A stretch of 36,422 nt of DNA, taken from contig JAIRYJ010000014.1 of NCBI GenBank assembly GCA_031267825.1, forward strand, positions 1 through 36,422, in the 5' to 3' direction. Shown in pieces: positions 16,331 to 25,107 of this stretch. The notes beneath the pieces were generated by a model. The model searched no databases and had not been told where the DNA came from. It was given only the letters and a program-made list of their open reading frames with translations. Positions within the stretch are counted from its first letter, which is position 1. The number at the start of each line of letters is the position of its first letter. A program made the position numbers and the translations under genes. Source of the stretch: Bifidobacteriaceae bacterium. Lineage in GTDB: Bacteria; Actinomycetota; Actinomycetes; Actinomycetales; WQXJ01.

Positions 16331-17332
16331 TTAGCCTTTGGCCGCACCGGCCTGCGGGCGGGACTGTTCACCAGTGTCAGACCGTATATCTATCCGCCAA
16401 CCAGTTAGCTTGGCGGCCAGCCGGACGTTCTGCCCTTCCCGCCCAATGGCGAGCGATAGCTGGAAGTCCGGCACAGTCGCACGAGCCGACCGCGCCGCCG
16501 GATCAACAATCTCGACCGCCACAACACTGGCTGGCGACAAGGCGGCCGCGACAAACTGCGCCGGATCGTCCGAATAGTCGATTATGTCGATCTTTTCGGC
16601 GCCCAACTCGGCCATCACGGCCCGCACCCGGCCACCCATCGGCCCGATGCAAGCACCTTTAGCGTTCAACCCTGGTTCTTTAGACTGAACCGCGATCTTG
16701 GTCCGGTGTCCAGCTTCACGGGCAACCGAAGCGATCACCACCGAACCGTTCTCGACTTCTGGGACCACCAAGGCGAACAGGCGCCTGACAAGCATGGGAT
16801 GTGACCGCGACAACGTTATGGAAGGGCCTTTAACGCCCCGCGTCACTTCGAGGACCAGAACTTTGATCCGGTCGCCGTGTTTTAGTTCTTCGCCGGGCAC
16901 CTGTTCGTGGATCGGCAAAATGCCTTCAATCCCGCCCAAGTCGAGGTGAACCGCGTTGGGGTCACGTGATTGGACTACTGTGCCGGTGACGACATCGTTC
17001 TCACGGGCACTGAAATCGCCCATGATCTGCGCGTCTTCGGCATCACGCAGGCGGGCCAGAATGACTTGCCGGGCGGTCGCTGCGGCGATCCGCCCGAAGT
17101 CTGTTGGCGTGTCATCCCATTCTCGGATCAGGGCGCCTTCAGCGTCGCGTTCCTGAGCCCAGACTGTGACGTGTCCGCTGACGCGGTCCAATTCGACGCG
17201 TGAGGCTGGGGCCGCGCCTGGGGTTTTCTCGTAGGCCAGACGCATCGCCTGTTCAATGGCTGGCACTAGGAGTTTGAGTGGGATGTCACGTTCGCGTTCG
17301 AGGGCCCGCAACTCGCTCATGTTGATATCCAT
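16331..17332 (-). CDS. nusA: Transcription termination/antitermination factor NusA
   Basis: A 333-residue NusA of the short actinobacterial form, lacking the C-terminal acidic repeats of E. coli. It binds RNA polymerase and modulates pausing, termination and rRNA antitermination. The N-terminal domain begins M-D-I-N-M-S-E-L-R-A-L. An S1 domain lies at about 110-175 (D-V-V-T-G-T-V-V-Q-S and G-I-L-P-I-H-E-Q). KH1 and KH2 end with I-G-R-E-G-Q-N-V-R-L-A-A-K-L-T-G-W-R-I-D-I. The start is ATG 17332 with GAAAGG eight bases upstream. It is the first gene of the leftward operon: the rimP gene that normally precedes nusA is missing, and a divergent lipoprotein gene occupies that side. Confidence 0.96.
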   Translation of the reverse strand: MDINMSELRALERERDIPLKLLVPAIEQAMRLAYEKTPGAAPASRVELDRVSGHVTVWAQERDAEGALIREWDDTPTDFGRIAAATARQVILARLRDAEDAQIMGDFSARENDVVTGTVVQSRDPNAVHLDLGGIEGILPIHEQVPGEELKHGDRIKVLVLEVTRGVKGPSITLSRSHPMLVRRLFALVVPEVENGSVVIASVAREAGHRTKIAVQSKEPGLNAKGACIGPMGGRVRAVMAELGAEKIDIIDYSDDPAQFVAAALSPASVVAVEIVDPAARSARATVPDFQLSLAIGREGQNVRLAAKLTGWRIDIRSDTGEQSRPQAGAAKG

Positions 17333-17553
17333 CGATGTGCCTTTCGCCTAGGTCCGTGCCGGACCCTTGTTCAATTGTCGTTGTTATCGCGTTGGAGTTC
17401 CAGGCCACCGGGCCTTGGAATACAACGAGTCTAGATCCCTCGGGGGCTTGTGACTGTGACTCCTTGGGCATGTCCCGGCGAGATGGAGTCTGGGAGCGGA
17501 GTTTGGCTTGGCCGCGACACATTGGGAGGCTGTCCGTGGGATCATCTATTGCC

Positions 17554-18522
17554 ATGCGACATCAACGCTGGGCGGCCGGGCTGATTGCCGTGTCTTTGGC
17601 CGGGTTGGCGGCTTGTTCGCTGCCGCTGGTTGGTCCGTCGGCGCAGGTTGGTTCGCCGGCCGCGACTGACCGGATGAATTTGGCCGATGCCGTCCAGGAG
17701 CTCGCAGCGTTAGCTTCGGTTTGCGTGGACGATCCGCCGCCACTCTGGTCGGTTGAAGGCTTGGGGCTAATCGCCCGGATGGCACCGGCCTGGCTTGAGG
17801 CTTTAGGGCCTGAGGCGGAGCCATCTGGGACTGAGTCGGGCCTGGCCGGAACTGAGCCTGGTGCGACTGGGTCAGCCGGATCAACCGAGTCGAGGTCGGC
17901 CGGAACTGAGCCTGACGACTCAACCGGCCCCGGCGCCTCCGGCGCTACCTGCCAGGCCGATTACCTGGAACAGGATTTGGCCAGAAGCGAGGCTCTGAGC
18001 CTGCGTCTGGCTGAAACTGACCCGGCTGATCCGGTTCCGTTGGCCATTTGGCGGGCGCTGCGGGCTTGCCGGGCGATCGGCCAGGATTCGGTCAGCCTGA
18101 CCAGTTCACCTGATCTGGCTGACTTGGCGACCCTGAGCGCTGAGGAACTGGATGATCTGGCTTTGGCCGAGGATCAGGCGGGCTTTATTGGCGAGTATCT
18201 GGCGGCTTTGACCCAAGTCGGCGAACTACGTGACGCCTTGACCCAGGCGGCCGCCCTTCACCGGGCTCGCGCCAGTGGCCTGGCCGGCATGGCCGATTCG
18301 CCTGACCCTCGGGCAGTGGTCTATAGGCTCGGCGAGCAACCAGTTGATGAGGCCACCATCAGGGCCCGCTGGGCCACCGCTGAACTGGCTTTGGCCAGCC
18401 ATTACGCTGAACTGCCGGTCACCGCCCAGGCTGAGGCGTTCCTTTGTTGGCAGTTGGCCCAGGCTCACGCCTGGGGCGCCGAACTGCCTGATCTGCCCTT
18501 CCTCACCCCACCCGCAAACTAA
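17554..18522 (+). CDS. DUF4439-like (ferritin-like) lipoprotein
   Basis: I take the ATG at 17554, which opens a clear lipoprotein signal: M-R-H-Q-R-W, a hydrophobic core, and the lipobox L-A-A-C with the lipidated Cys near residue 19. The open frame extends upstream to 17335, but that part is not protein-like. The mature 300-residue protein has a Ser/Thr/Glu/Gly linker with a doubled A-G-T-E-P motif. Two mostly helical parts flank it; the last (A-L-A-E-D-Q-A-G-F-I-G-E-Y-L to the end) resembles DUF4439 ferritin-like bundles. The gene lies convergent to proS and divergent from nusA, exactly where mycobacteria have Rv2844. Sequence similarity alone is weak, so synteny carries part of the call. 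Function is unknown. Confidence 0.75.
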   Translation: MRHQRWAAGLIAVSLAGLAACSLPLVGPSAQVGSPAATDRMNLADAVQELAALASVCVDDPPPLWSVEGLGLIARMAPAWLEALGPEAEPSGTESGLAGTEPGATGSAGSTESRSAGTEPDDSTGPGASGATCQADYLEQDLARSEALSLRLAETDPADPVPLAIWRALRACRAIGQDSVSLTSSPDLADLATLSAEELDDLALAEDQAGFIGEYLAALTQVGELRDALTQAAALHRARASGLAGMADSPDPRAVVYRLGEQPVDEATIRARWATAELALASHYAELPVTAQAEAFLCWQLAQAHAWGAELPDLPFLTPPAN

Positions 18523-18542
18523 TTCCCCGGAGGAATTAGTTT
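18516..18542. terminator. Bidirectional terminator hairpin, copy 1
   Basis: Perfect 11-bp arms AAACTAATTCC / GGAATTAGTTT surround a CCGGA loop. The TAA stop of the DUF4439-like gene is inside the left arm. A/T-rich ends on both sides let it act for both convergent genes. Confidence 0.8.
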
Positions 18543-18609
18543 GCGTTTAGTTTGACGTCGAAACAACTAATTCCCCGGAGGAATTAGTTTGCGTTTAGTT
18601 TGACGTCGA
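18517..18609. repeat. 45-bp exact direct repeat carrying the terminator
   Basis: Bases 18517-18561 and 18565-18609 are identical over 45 bp, separated by three bases (48-bp period). Each unit has the hairpin followed by TGCGTTTAGTTTGACGTCGA. The second unit ends one base before the proS stop codon. Confidence 0.93.
18565..18589. terminator. Bidirectional terminator hairpin, copy 2
   Basis: Same hairpin as copy 1 with 10-bp arms AACTAATTCC / GGAATTAGTT and the CCGGA loop. It is about 20 bp beyond the proS stop on the reverse strand. Confidence 0.8.
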
Positions 18610-18610
18610 G

Positions 18611-20494
18611 CTATTGAGTAGGCGGCGGAAGGTTGTTGGTAGAGAGGTTCGCGATCCTGGCGGCGATCGCTTCGCTGGCAGCCGTGACGGTCCGCCGGAT
18701 CTGGGCGGCGGCATCGTCCACTGATAGCTCGGTGACCTGGCCGGAGCGGCGCTCCTTTAACTCAACCACGCCGCAGGCCAAGCCTCGCCCCACCACCAAA
18801 ATAAACGGCATGCCAAGCAACTCAGCGTCAGCGAACTTGACGCCAGCTGAAACCTTGGGACGGTCATCGTAGAGCACGCTGAGCGAGGCCTGCTCCAGGT
18901 CCTGCGCCAACCGCCCGGCCGCCTCAAATATGGCCTCATCCTTGCCGGCCGCGATCACATGGACCTCAGCCGGAGCCAAGTTGACCGGCCAAATCAGGCC
19001 GCGCTGATCGGCGTTCTCTTCAGCCACGGCCGCGACCGCGCGGGTCACACCAACGCCGTAGGAACCCATCGTTACTGTCACCAGTTGTCCGTCCTGACCA
19101 GCCACTCTAAGACCAAAGGCATCAGCGTATTTGCGGCCAAGTTGGAAAATATGGCCCATTTCAATGCCACGAGCCGGTTCCAACGGACCGGAACCATCCG
19201 GCGCCGGATCGCCCGGTAAAACCTCGGCCACATCCGCTACCGGTTGCCCTGGGTCACCAGCGGCCAGAAAATCACGTCCGGCTACCAGCCCAAAGACGTG
19301 GTAACCGGTCCGATTGGCACCAGTTATCCAACTGGTGCCAGCCACAACCCTGGGATCAAGGAAGTAGCTCACGGCGGAGTCTGGATCAGGCGCGTTAGCC
19401 CCCAGGACCTGCGGCCCAATATAACCGCGCACCAGTTCCGGATGGCGGGCGAAGTCCTCTTCAGTGGCAGGATCAACCTCGGCCGGGAACATCGCGGCGG
19501 CCAGGCGAGTCATGTCAACGTCACGGTCGCCGGGGACGCCTATGACCGCCAATTCGCGGCGGGAGTCAGGATGGGTTACGGCAACCACAACGTTCTTTAA
19601 GGTGTCGGCCGCCGTCCACGGCACGCCTTGGACGCCGGGCACCGCTTCACCGCTGGCTTGGCGAACCGGAGCCCCCGGCGCATTGGCGGCCGCCACCAAG
19701 GTGGCGATCGTGGTGGCATCAGGTGTCGCTTGAACAACCGCCGGAGGCAACCCATCAACCGGCCGCGGAGACGGCCGCAATGTCACCACAGCCTCAATGT
19801 TGGCGGCATAGCCGCCGGGGGACCGGACGTAGGTGTCCTCACCGACTGGTGTCGGATGCAAGAACTCTTCTGAACGTGACCCACCCATCGCCCCGGACAT
19901 GGCCGAAACAATCACCGTCTCCAGCCCCAACCGCGCGAAGATGCGCTGGTAAGCCTGCCGTTGCGCCTCATAGGAGCGGTCCAGACCGGCCTGGTCAAGA
20001 TCAAACGAATAGGCGTCCTTCATGATGAACTCGCGCCCTCGCAGCAGGCCCGCCCGGGGGCGGGCCTCATCGCGGTATTTGGTCTGGATCTGGTAGATCA
20101 TCAGCGGGAGGTCCTTGTAACTGGCGAACATGTCACGCACCAGTGTGGTGAAGGCCTCCTCATGGGTCGGGGCCAGCACCATGTCAACCTCTTTGCGGTC
20201 CTTCAGCCGGAACATGTTTGGTCCGTAGTCTTCCCAACGCCCGCTGGCCTGATACAGATCGGCTGGCAGCAAAGCCGGGAAGTGCACTTCTTGGGCGCCA
20301 GCCAGTTCCATCTCGCGGCGCACAATCGCCTCGACCTTGTTCAGGACCATCAGGCCTAGCGGCAGCCAAGCGTAAATGCCTGGCGCGCAGCGGCGGATGT
20401 ATCCTGCCCGGATCAAGAGTTTGTGGGAGATGATCTCGGCATCGGACGGGTCTTCCCGCAGTGTTTTGACAAACAGGTTCGACATGCGTAACAC
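18611..20494 (-). CDS. proS: Prolyl-tRNA synthetase, bacterial type with editing domain
   Basis: A 627-residue ProRS that charges tRNA-Pro and edits mischarged Ala-tRNA-Pro. The class II core shows motif 1 around [10 protein letters not shown], motif 2 [17 protein letters not shown], and motif 3 with [11 protein letters not shown]. The INS editing domain lies between motifs 2 and 3 (about residues 225-390). The C-terminal anticodon-binding domain includes S-V-L-Y-D-D-R. The start is GTG 20494 (V-L-R-M-S), matching the M-L-R-M-S opening common in actinobacteria; an ATG three codons in is the alternative. It is convergent with the DUF4439-like gene and divergent from ispG. Neighbours match the conserved proS-nusA region. 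Confidence 0.97.
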   Translation of the reverse strand: MLRMSNLFVKTLREDPSDAEIISHKLLIRAGYIRRCAPGIYAWLPLGLMVLNKVEAIVRREMELAGAQEVHFPALLPADLYQASGRWEDYGPNMFRLKDRKEVDMVLAPTHEEAFTTLVRDMFASYKDLPLMIYQIQTKYRDEARPRAGLLRGREFIMKDAYSFDLDQAGLDRSYEAQRQAYQRIFARLGLETVIVSAMSGAMGGSRSEEFLHPTPVGEDTYVRSPGGYAANIEAVVTLRPSPRPVDGLPPAVVQATPDATTIATLVAAANAPGAPVRQASGEAVPGVQGVPWTAADTLKNVVVAVTHPDSRRELAVIGVPGDRDVDMTRLAAAMFPAEVDPATEEDFARHPELVRGYIGPQVLGANAPDPDSAVSYFLDPRVVAGTSWITGANRTGYHVFGLVAGRDFLAAGDPGQPVADVAEVLPGDPAPDGSGPLEPARGIEMGHIFQLGRKYADAFGLRVAGQDGQLVTVTMGSYGVGVTRAVAAVAEENADQRGLIWPVNLAPAEVHVIAAGKDEAIFEAAGRLAQDLEQASLSVLYDDRPKVSAGVKFADAELLGMPFILVVGRGLACGVVELKERRSGQVTELSVDDAAAQIRRTVTAASEAIAARIANLSTNNLPPPTQ

Positions 20495-20523
20495 GCCCTA
20501 AACCATACCGGCGCCGAGCTTGT

Positions 20524-20623
20524 TGGTTGCGTCAGGCAAGAATGCGCGGAGTTGTTGCGTCGCACCGGCTTCTTGGTCGCGCCAGGCAAGAAAGGGCGGC
20601 GTTGTTGCGCGCCACGCCCGACC
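20524..20623. repeat. Degenerate 50-bp tandem repeat
   Basis: Two adjacent units share TTGGT, then CAGGCAAGAA (20534 and 20584), GCGG, GTTGTTGCG and a C/G-rich tail, with roughly one mismatch in five positions. It lies just upstream of the proS start codon. Confidence 0.7.
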
Positions 20624-20760
20624 CGCAGCACACACGAACCAGGACCCCACGGCCACGCCCCACCCGCACTGACGCGCCCGCCAGCCGCGAGGCCATATCC
20701 ATGTCACTGCTCAGCCTGGGTGCGGGCCGGAAGGGCCGGATGGGTTAGTGCTGGATGGTC

Positions 20761-20807
20761 GGGAAGTGGACACAGTGGGGCTAAGACAACGACTGTGGCC
20801 ACTTTCT
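20761..20807. repeat. Dispersed palindromic element, copy 2
   Basis: Arms GGGAAGTGGACACAGT (20761-20776) and 20792-20807 pair at 13 of 16 positions. The loop begins GGGGCTAAGACAAC and resembles that of copy 1. Confidence 0.8.
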
Positions 20808-20851
20808 GACGCCCACGGCCGGGCCAGCCAGGCCAGTGTTAGCAAAGTCAA

Positions 20852-20877
20852 AGTCTTGATCCACCAGTGGATCAAGA
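20852..20877. repeat. Perfect inverted repeat with 12-bp arms
   Basis: GTCTTGATCCAC and GTGGATCAAGAC flank a central CA, giving a 26-bp dyad. It could be an operator or a hairpin. It sits about 280 bp before the ispG start, so neither role is certain. Confidence 0.8.
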
Positions 20878-21154
20878 CTTCGCTTCGGCTCGCATTTGGG
20901 ACCGATCCTGAGGCGTTCCAGGACCAAAACCAGACCAAACCAGCCGAATCCGGGCGGCCCGGACCAGAAAATGGATCAGGAACCGCACTCTGCTCGCATC
21001 AACCGACACCCAACCAGGTCGGCAGCGGGCCTAGGTGGTGGTGGAGTGAGCCGCGACGAGCGTCATCTAGCACGCACCCAAGTTGCCCGGCCCGAAATTC
21101 CCACGGCACCGACATGGACAACCAGACAACGTGTGGCGCTGCGATACTTGGACT

Positions 21155-22414
21155 ATGCCGACTCCGCCTGTCAGCCCCAGCCTCCTCGCCGCCACAACAC
21201 CTCAACTCGCCGTTAGGCGTCCCTCACGCCGGATCAACGTTGGTGCGGTCGCGGTCGGTGATGGCGCGCCAATTTCGGTCCAGTCGATGACCACTACTTT
21301 GACCTCGGATGTTGACGCCACTTTGCGCCAGATCGCGGAACTGACCGCGGCCGGCTGCGATATTGTCCGGGTCGCTGTGCCTTCCCAGGACGATGCTGAC
21401 GCCTTAGCCGCCATCGCTTCCAAGGCGACCATCCCTGTTATCGCCGACATCCATTTCCAGCCGCGTTATGTTTTCGCCGCGATCGATGCCGGCTGTGCCG
21501 CGGTAAGGGTCAACCCTGGCAACATCAAACGTTTCGATGATCAGATCAGCGCTATCGCCAAAGCCGCGACGGCCGGCGGAGTCTCCCTCCGGATCGGGGT
21601 CAACGCGGGCTCGCTGGAGCCTTCGCTGCTCAGGAAATACGGTAAAGCGACACCGGAGGCTCTGGTCGAATCCGCTGTCTGGGAGGCGTCCTTGTTCGAG
21701 GAGACCGGATTCCATGACTTCAAAATCTCTGTCAAACATCATGACCCGGTGGTGGTGACCCAGGCTTATCGGCTGTTAGCTCAGCGCGGTGATTGGCCGT
21801 TGCATCTTGGTGTGACTGAGGCGGGCCCGGCTTTCCAGGGCACCATAAAGTCGGTGGCGGCTTTTGGCGCGCTTTTGGCGGAGGGTATCGGGGACACCAT
21901 CCGGGTTTCGTTGTCGGCGCCGCCAGTTGAAGAGGTGAGGGTTGGGACTGCCCTGCTTCAGGCCCTTGGCCTGCGTGAACGTGGTTTTGACATTGTTTCT
22001 TGCCCATCGTGTGGCCGGGCTCAGGTCGATGTCGTGGCCTTGGCCGAGGCTGTCACAGAGGGTTTGAAGCACATCACTGTGCCTTTGCGGGTGGCGGTTA
22101 TGGGTTGCGTTGTGAACGGCCCGGGTGAGGCCCGCGAGGCTGATCTTGGCGTGGCTTCCGGCAACGGAAAAGGCCAGATTTTCATCAAGGGCAAGGTGGT
22201 TGAGACCGTGCCTGAGTCCCGCATCGTGGCCGTGTTGTTGGAACGGGCTGAGGCGATGGCCGCTGAACGAGCGGCGGACGTTGCGGCGTCAGGTGACGTC
22301 ACTGACCGTGTGGACGATGCCGTCCGCCCGGTTCCAGCTAGTCCGCTAGTTCCCGGCGGGGCAGGTGGTGCGGTTCAGGTGGTTGTGTCCCGGCGGCCGA
22401 CGGCGCATGATTAG
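21155..22414 (+). CDS. ispG: 4-hydroxy-3-methylbut-2-enyl-diphosphate synthase (flavodoxin/ferredoxin) IspG
   Basis: IspG (GcpE) converts MEcPP to HMBPP in the MEP isoprenoid pathway, using a [4Fe-4S] cluster. From ATG 21155 the protein has 419 residues. The TIM-barrel part has V-Q-S-M-T-T-T, A-D-I-H-F and V-R-V-N-P-G-N-I. The cluster ligands are Cys283 and Cys286 (S-C-P-S-C-G-R) and Cys318 ([10 protein letters not shown]), with the adjacent catalytic glutamate at 325. The frame continues upstream to 21083, but those residues are not family-like. A tail of about 40 residues after the conserved core is unconserved. The stop overlaps the GNAT start by eight bases. dxr of the same pathway is 3 kb away on the other strand. 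Confidence 0.96.
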   Translation: MPTPPVSPSLLAATTPQLAVRRPSRRINVGAVAVGDGAPISVQSMTTTLTSDVDATLRQIAELTAAGCDIVRVAVPSQDDADALAAIASKATIPVIADIHFQPRYVFAAIDAGCAAVRVNPGNIKRFDDQISAIAKAATAGGVSLRIGVNAGSLEPSLLRKYGKATPEALVESAVWEASLFEETGFHDFKISVKHHDPVVVTQAYRLLAQRGDWPLHLGVTEAGPAFQGTIKSVAAFGALLAEGIGDTIRVSLSAPPVEEVRVGTALLQALGLRERGFDIVSCPSCGRAQVDVVALAEAVTEGLKHITVPLRVAVMGCVVNGPGEAREADLGVASGNGKGQIFIKGKVVETVPESRIVAVLLERAEAMAAERAADVAASGDVTDRVDDAVRPVPASPLVPGGAGGAVQVVVSRRPTAHD

Positions 22415-23543
22415 CGATGTGACCTTGCCCCCGCCAACTGGACGTCCCACTGTGCGTTCGCTGCGGCCTGATGAATGGTCCGCGGCGTTGGAGTATTGCC
22501 AGGCTCAGGGGGCCGATGGCGTGATGGCGGCTTCTCGGATCGCGGCCGCTGGTGGTGCCTTGGCTGAGTCTTGGGGTGCGGCCCGTCCGGATCCGGTTTA
22601 CCGGGCCCAAGGCCAGGTCGAACCGACCCAAAACCGGTTTGATGCGGCTCAAGACCAGTTAGAGGCGGCCAAAACCCAGTCTGAGCCGGCCCAAACCCAA
22701 GACACGCGGGCCGCTGCGGGCCGTCCGGGCCACCGTCCCCGACCGCAGGGGGCCAGTCCAAGGCCTGGCCATACCGGGGACCGGCCAGGGCGGCAGTCAA
22801 CTTGGGGGGCGCCCGCTCATGGCGCTGTTTGGGCTGTCGAGAGGAGTTCTGGCGGTCGCTTGACGGCTGATCAGATTGACGGTCTGGCATGGGCTGGTGG
22901 CAATTTGGTGGTGATGGGGGTTGATCAGACCGCGGCCGGGTCTTTGGCCAACCAGGTGCATCAGACTGGCGGGCGTTACGCCTCTGTTGTGGGCGAGGCG
23001 TCAGCGGTCGAAGCGGTTTGGCGTAAGCTGCGCCAGGTTTGGCCGGCGCCACGTTCGATCCGCCCTTGCCAACCGTCATTGGCCACCAATTCACCACCCC
23101 TAGTTAGGCCTGATCCGCGGGTGCGTGTCGCCACACCAGACATGCTCAACCTTTTGGAACCGGCTTGCCGCGCCATGTTCATTGAGGAGCTTGGTTTCGC
23201 GCCGGCCGGTCCAAGCCAGGGCTACCGCCAACGGGTCGCCGCGCAACTAGCTGAGCGAGCCATCATGGCTTTGATTGACCCGGCCAGTGGCCAGGTTGTT
23301 TTCAAGGCCGAGTTCGGCGCCCAGTACGGTTCTTGGGTCCAAATCCAGGGTGTTTGGACCGCCTCAGATTGGCGTGGCCGGGGTTTCGGCAAAGCCGGGA
23401 TGGCCGCCATGGTCCTGGAGGCGAGACGCCGCGGCTGGACCAACGTTTGCCTATACGTCAATGATTTCAATGCTCCGGCCTTAGCGGTTTACCGCGCGGT
23501 TGGCTTCCGCCGAGTCGGCACCTGGGCCACCGTCATGTTCTAG
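22407..23543 (+). CDS. DUF4081 - GNAT family N-acetyltransferase fusion
   Basis: From ATG 22407, which overlaps the ispG stop (ATGATTAG), the protein has 378 residues. The N-terminal DUF4081 part (about 1-230) is interrupted by a Gln/Ala/Pro/Gly-rich, low-complexity segment near residues 75-140. The C-terminal GNAT domain has R-V-A-T-P-D-M at its start, the acetyl-CoA-binding signature [10 protein letters not shown], and the family ending [16 protein letters not shown]. It matches the Rv2867c-like family encoded next to ispG in actinobacteria. The acetyl acceptor is unknown. Coupled translation with ispG suggests co-expression. It ends directly at composite repeat B. Confidence 0.9.
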   Translation: MISDVTLPPPTGRPTVRSLRPDEWSAALEYCQAQGADGVMAASRIAAAGGALAESWGAARPDPVYRAQGQVEPTQNRFDAAQDQLEAAKTQSEPAQTQDTRAAAGRPGHRPRPQGASPRPGHTGDRPGRQSTWGAPAHGAVWAVERSSGGRLTADQIDGLAWAGGNLVVMGVDQTAAGSLANQVHQTGGRYASVVGEASAVEAVWRKLRQVWPAPRSIRPCQPSLATNSPPLVRPDPRVRVATPDMLNLLEPACRAMFIEELGFAPAGPSQGYRQRVAAQLAERAIMALIDPASGQVVFKAEFGAQYGSWVQIQGVWTASDWRGRGFGKAGMAAMVLEARRRGWTNVCLYVNDFNAPALAVYRAVGFRRVGTWATVMF

Positions 23544-23686
23544 GCGGGTGCTGGATAGCACCCGCCGACCGTGTTGACGCAGTGCGAGCGAAGCTCTCAC
23601 CAGCGGAGACGCGGCGATAAGGCGCTGGGGGACCGCCTAGGAGACTGTTGTCCGACAGTCGCCTAGGCGGGTGCTGGATAGCACCC
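23541..23686. repeat. Composite repeat B: 69-bp core (reverse orientation) bracketed by two identical hairpins
   Basis: The exact 23-bp sequence starting TAGGCGGGTGCTGG occurs at 23541-23563 and 23664-23686. Each forms a hairpin (GGGTGCT, loop GGAT, AGCACCC, with GCs outside). The core 23573-23641, read on the reverse strand, matches 7003-7071 at 64 of 69 positions. A further hairpin (GACTGT, loop TGTCCG, ACAGTC, with CCGCCTAGG/CCTAGGCGG outside) lies at 23634-23672. The element fills the gap between the convergent GNAT and rseP genes and begins inside the GNAT stop codon, so it probably terminates both. Confidence 0.88.
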
Positions 23687-23703
23687 AGGGCGGCGCCAAC
23701 CGG

Positions 23704-25104
23704 TTAAGAGATGCGGACGGGGTTGATGACGTCAGCCACCACCAGAATGACTGTCATCAAGATGAGTAACGCCACAACCAGGATGGTCAGTGGTGCCAAC
23801 CGGGCGGAATCGGCCGGGCCAGGGTCTGGCCGACCACGCCAGCGCGCCACCTGCCGCCGACCACCCTCAAACAAGGCGTTGGCGACGTGCCCGCCATCGA
23901 GCGGCAGCAGTGGCAGCAGGTTGAACAACCACAACGCGATGTTAACTGAGGCCGCCAGGAGCAGCCATGTGGCCCAGCGCGCCCGCCACGGGTTAGGCAA
24001 GCTACTGGTCGATTCGCCGGCCGCGACTTCACCCGATAAACGAGCCGCTCCAACCATTGAGAGCGGTGAATCAATTGCCCGTTCGTTGCCTTGCACCATG
24101 TCAACTAGGGTGTCCCAGACTCTGACTGGCAGCGAGGCATAGATTTTGGCTGAGGCCGTGATCTGGCTCCAGAGCACGGCGGGCGCCTGCCAAACTGGTG
24201 CGCGTTGAACTTCCAGGGCCGCTGTCAGGCCGACTAGACCACGGGTTGTCCCGTCACCTAGGTCGATCAGTAGTGGCTCAACGGTCAGGTCGAGCGATTC
24301 GCCGGATCGTTCCACCGTTATGGTGGCTGGCCTGCCGTCGGCCGCTCTGATGACCGCTAGCACGTCATCCCAGTTCGCCATCGGTTGGCCGTTCCAGCCG
24401 GTTATCTTGTCGCCGGCCCGCAGGCCAGCTTCAGCGGCTGGTCCGGCCCAGTCCTGCGGCCCGCATTTTCCTGGCTCTTTCCCGTCGGCCGCCAAACATG
24501 GTGTGACCGATTCGATAGTCGTCGAAGGCGTGTAAGCGCCGATACCGCTGATCGCGATGGCCACCAGGATCAACGCCAGGATCAGATTCATTGTCGGCCC
24601 GCCCAGCATGACGACTAGTTTGCGTGGAGCCGACAGCCGGTAGAACGCCCGGGTCGCGAATATCGCCGGGTCGCCCGATGCCGCCGTCCCAGTTTCCAGC
24701 CCGCCACCAGTTCCAGCGGGCTCATCAGAAGTGGCCCAAACCACCTGATCGCCGTCCGGTGCCGCCGGGTCGCCCGATGCCGCCGCCTCGGCGGCCAACT
24801 CTTCACGAGTTTGTTCACGGGCGGAATCAGCCATCGTCCAGCGCCAACCGGACTTGGCCGCCCTAGGTGAGGCGACCGGCGAATACATTCCCAGCATCCG
24901 GATGTAGCCACCCAGCAGAAGCCATTTGATCCCATATTCGGTTTCGCCGGCTTTCTTCGACCACAAGGTTGGACCAAACCCAACCATGAATTGTGAGACA
25001 GGCACTTTGAACAGCTTGGCTGGGATGAAATGTCCCAGTTCATGCCAGGCGACCGAAAAGACCAAAGCCACCACAAAGACCACCACACCAAGCACCGTTA
25101 GCAT
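23704..25104 (-). CDS. rseP: RIP metalloprotease RseP / site-2 protease (Rip1-like)
   Basis: A 466-residue intramembrane zinc protease that cleaves membrane-bound anti-sigma factors and similar substrates. The first helix carries H-E-L-G-H (residues 21-25), and the second zinc site L-L-P-L-D-G-G-H lies near residue 405 in the penultimate helix. One PDZ domain (A-G-L-R-A-G-D-K-I-T-G-W-N-G) sits between them at about 220-275. Between the first helix and M-L-G-G-P-T is a long acidic, alanine-rich insertion (about 80-150) in which A-A-S-G-D-P-A appears twice. ATG 25104 follows the dxr stop by three bases, with AAGGAGCTT as ribosome site, so dxr-rseP form an operon. Confidence 0.95.
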   Translation of the reverse strand: MLTVLGVVVFVVALVFSVAWHELGHFIPAKLFKVPVSQFMVGFGPTLWSKKAGETEYGIKWLLLGGYIRMLGMYSPVASPRAAKSGWRWTMADSAREQTREELAAEAAASGDPAAPDGDQVVWATSDEPAGTGGGLETGTAASGDPAIFATRAFYRLSAPRKLVVMLGGPTMNLILALILVAIAISGIGAYTPSTTIESVTPCLAADGKEPGKCGPQDWAGPAAEAGLRAGDKITGWNGQPMANWDDVLAVIRAADGRPATITVERSGESLDLTVEPLLIDLGDGTTRGLVGLTAALEVQRAPVWQAPAVLWSQITASAKIYASLPVRVWDTLVDMVQGNERAIDSPLSMVGAARLSGEVAAGESTSSLPNPWRARWATWLLLAASVNIALWLFNLLPLLPLDGGHVANALFEGGRRQVARWRGRPDPGPADSARLAPLTILVVALLILMTVILVVADVINPVRIS

Positions 25105-25107
25105 TCT

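Larger units (their letters stand above)
20495..21154. other. 660-bp non-coding gap between proS and ispG
   Basis: This is the longest gap in the window, and I find no convincing gene. The frames that cross it give low-complexity, charge-biased translations. It contains a degenerate 50-bp tandem repeat (20524-20623), palindromic element copy 2 (20761-20807) and a perfect 12-bp-arm inverted repeat (20852-20877). Promoters for proS (leftward) and ispG (rightward) should be here. A GATACT about ten bases before the ispG ATG could be a -10 box of a near-leaderless transcript, which is speculative. Confidence 0.5.

Noticed and set aside
20748-21290. 180-codon forward frame before ispG
   Set aside because: Runs through the palindromic repeat and into ispG in another frame; composition is not protein-like.
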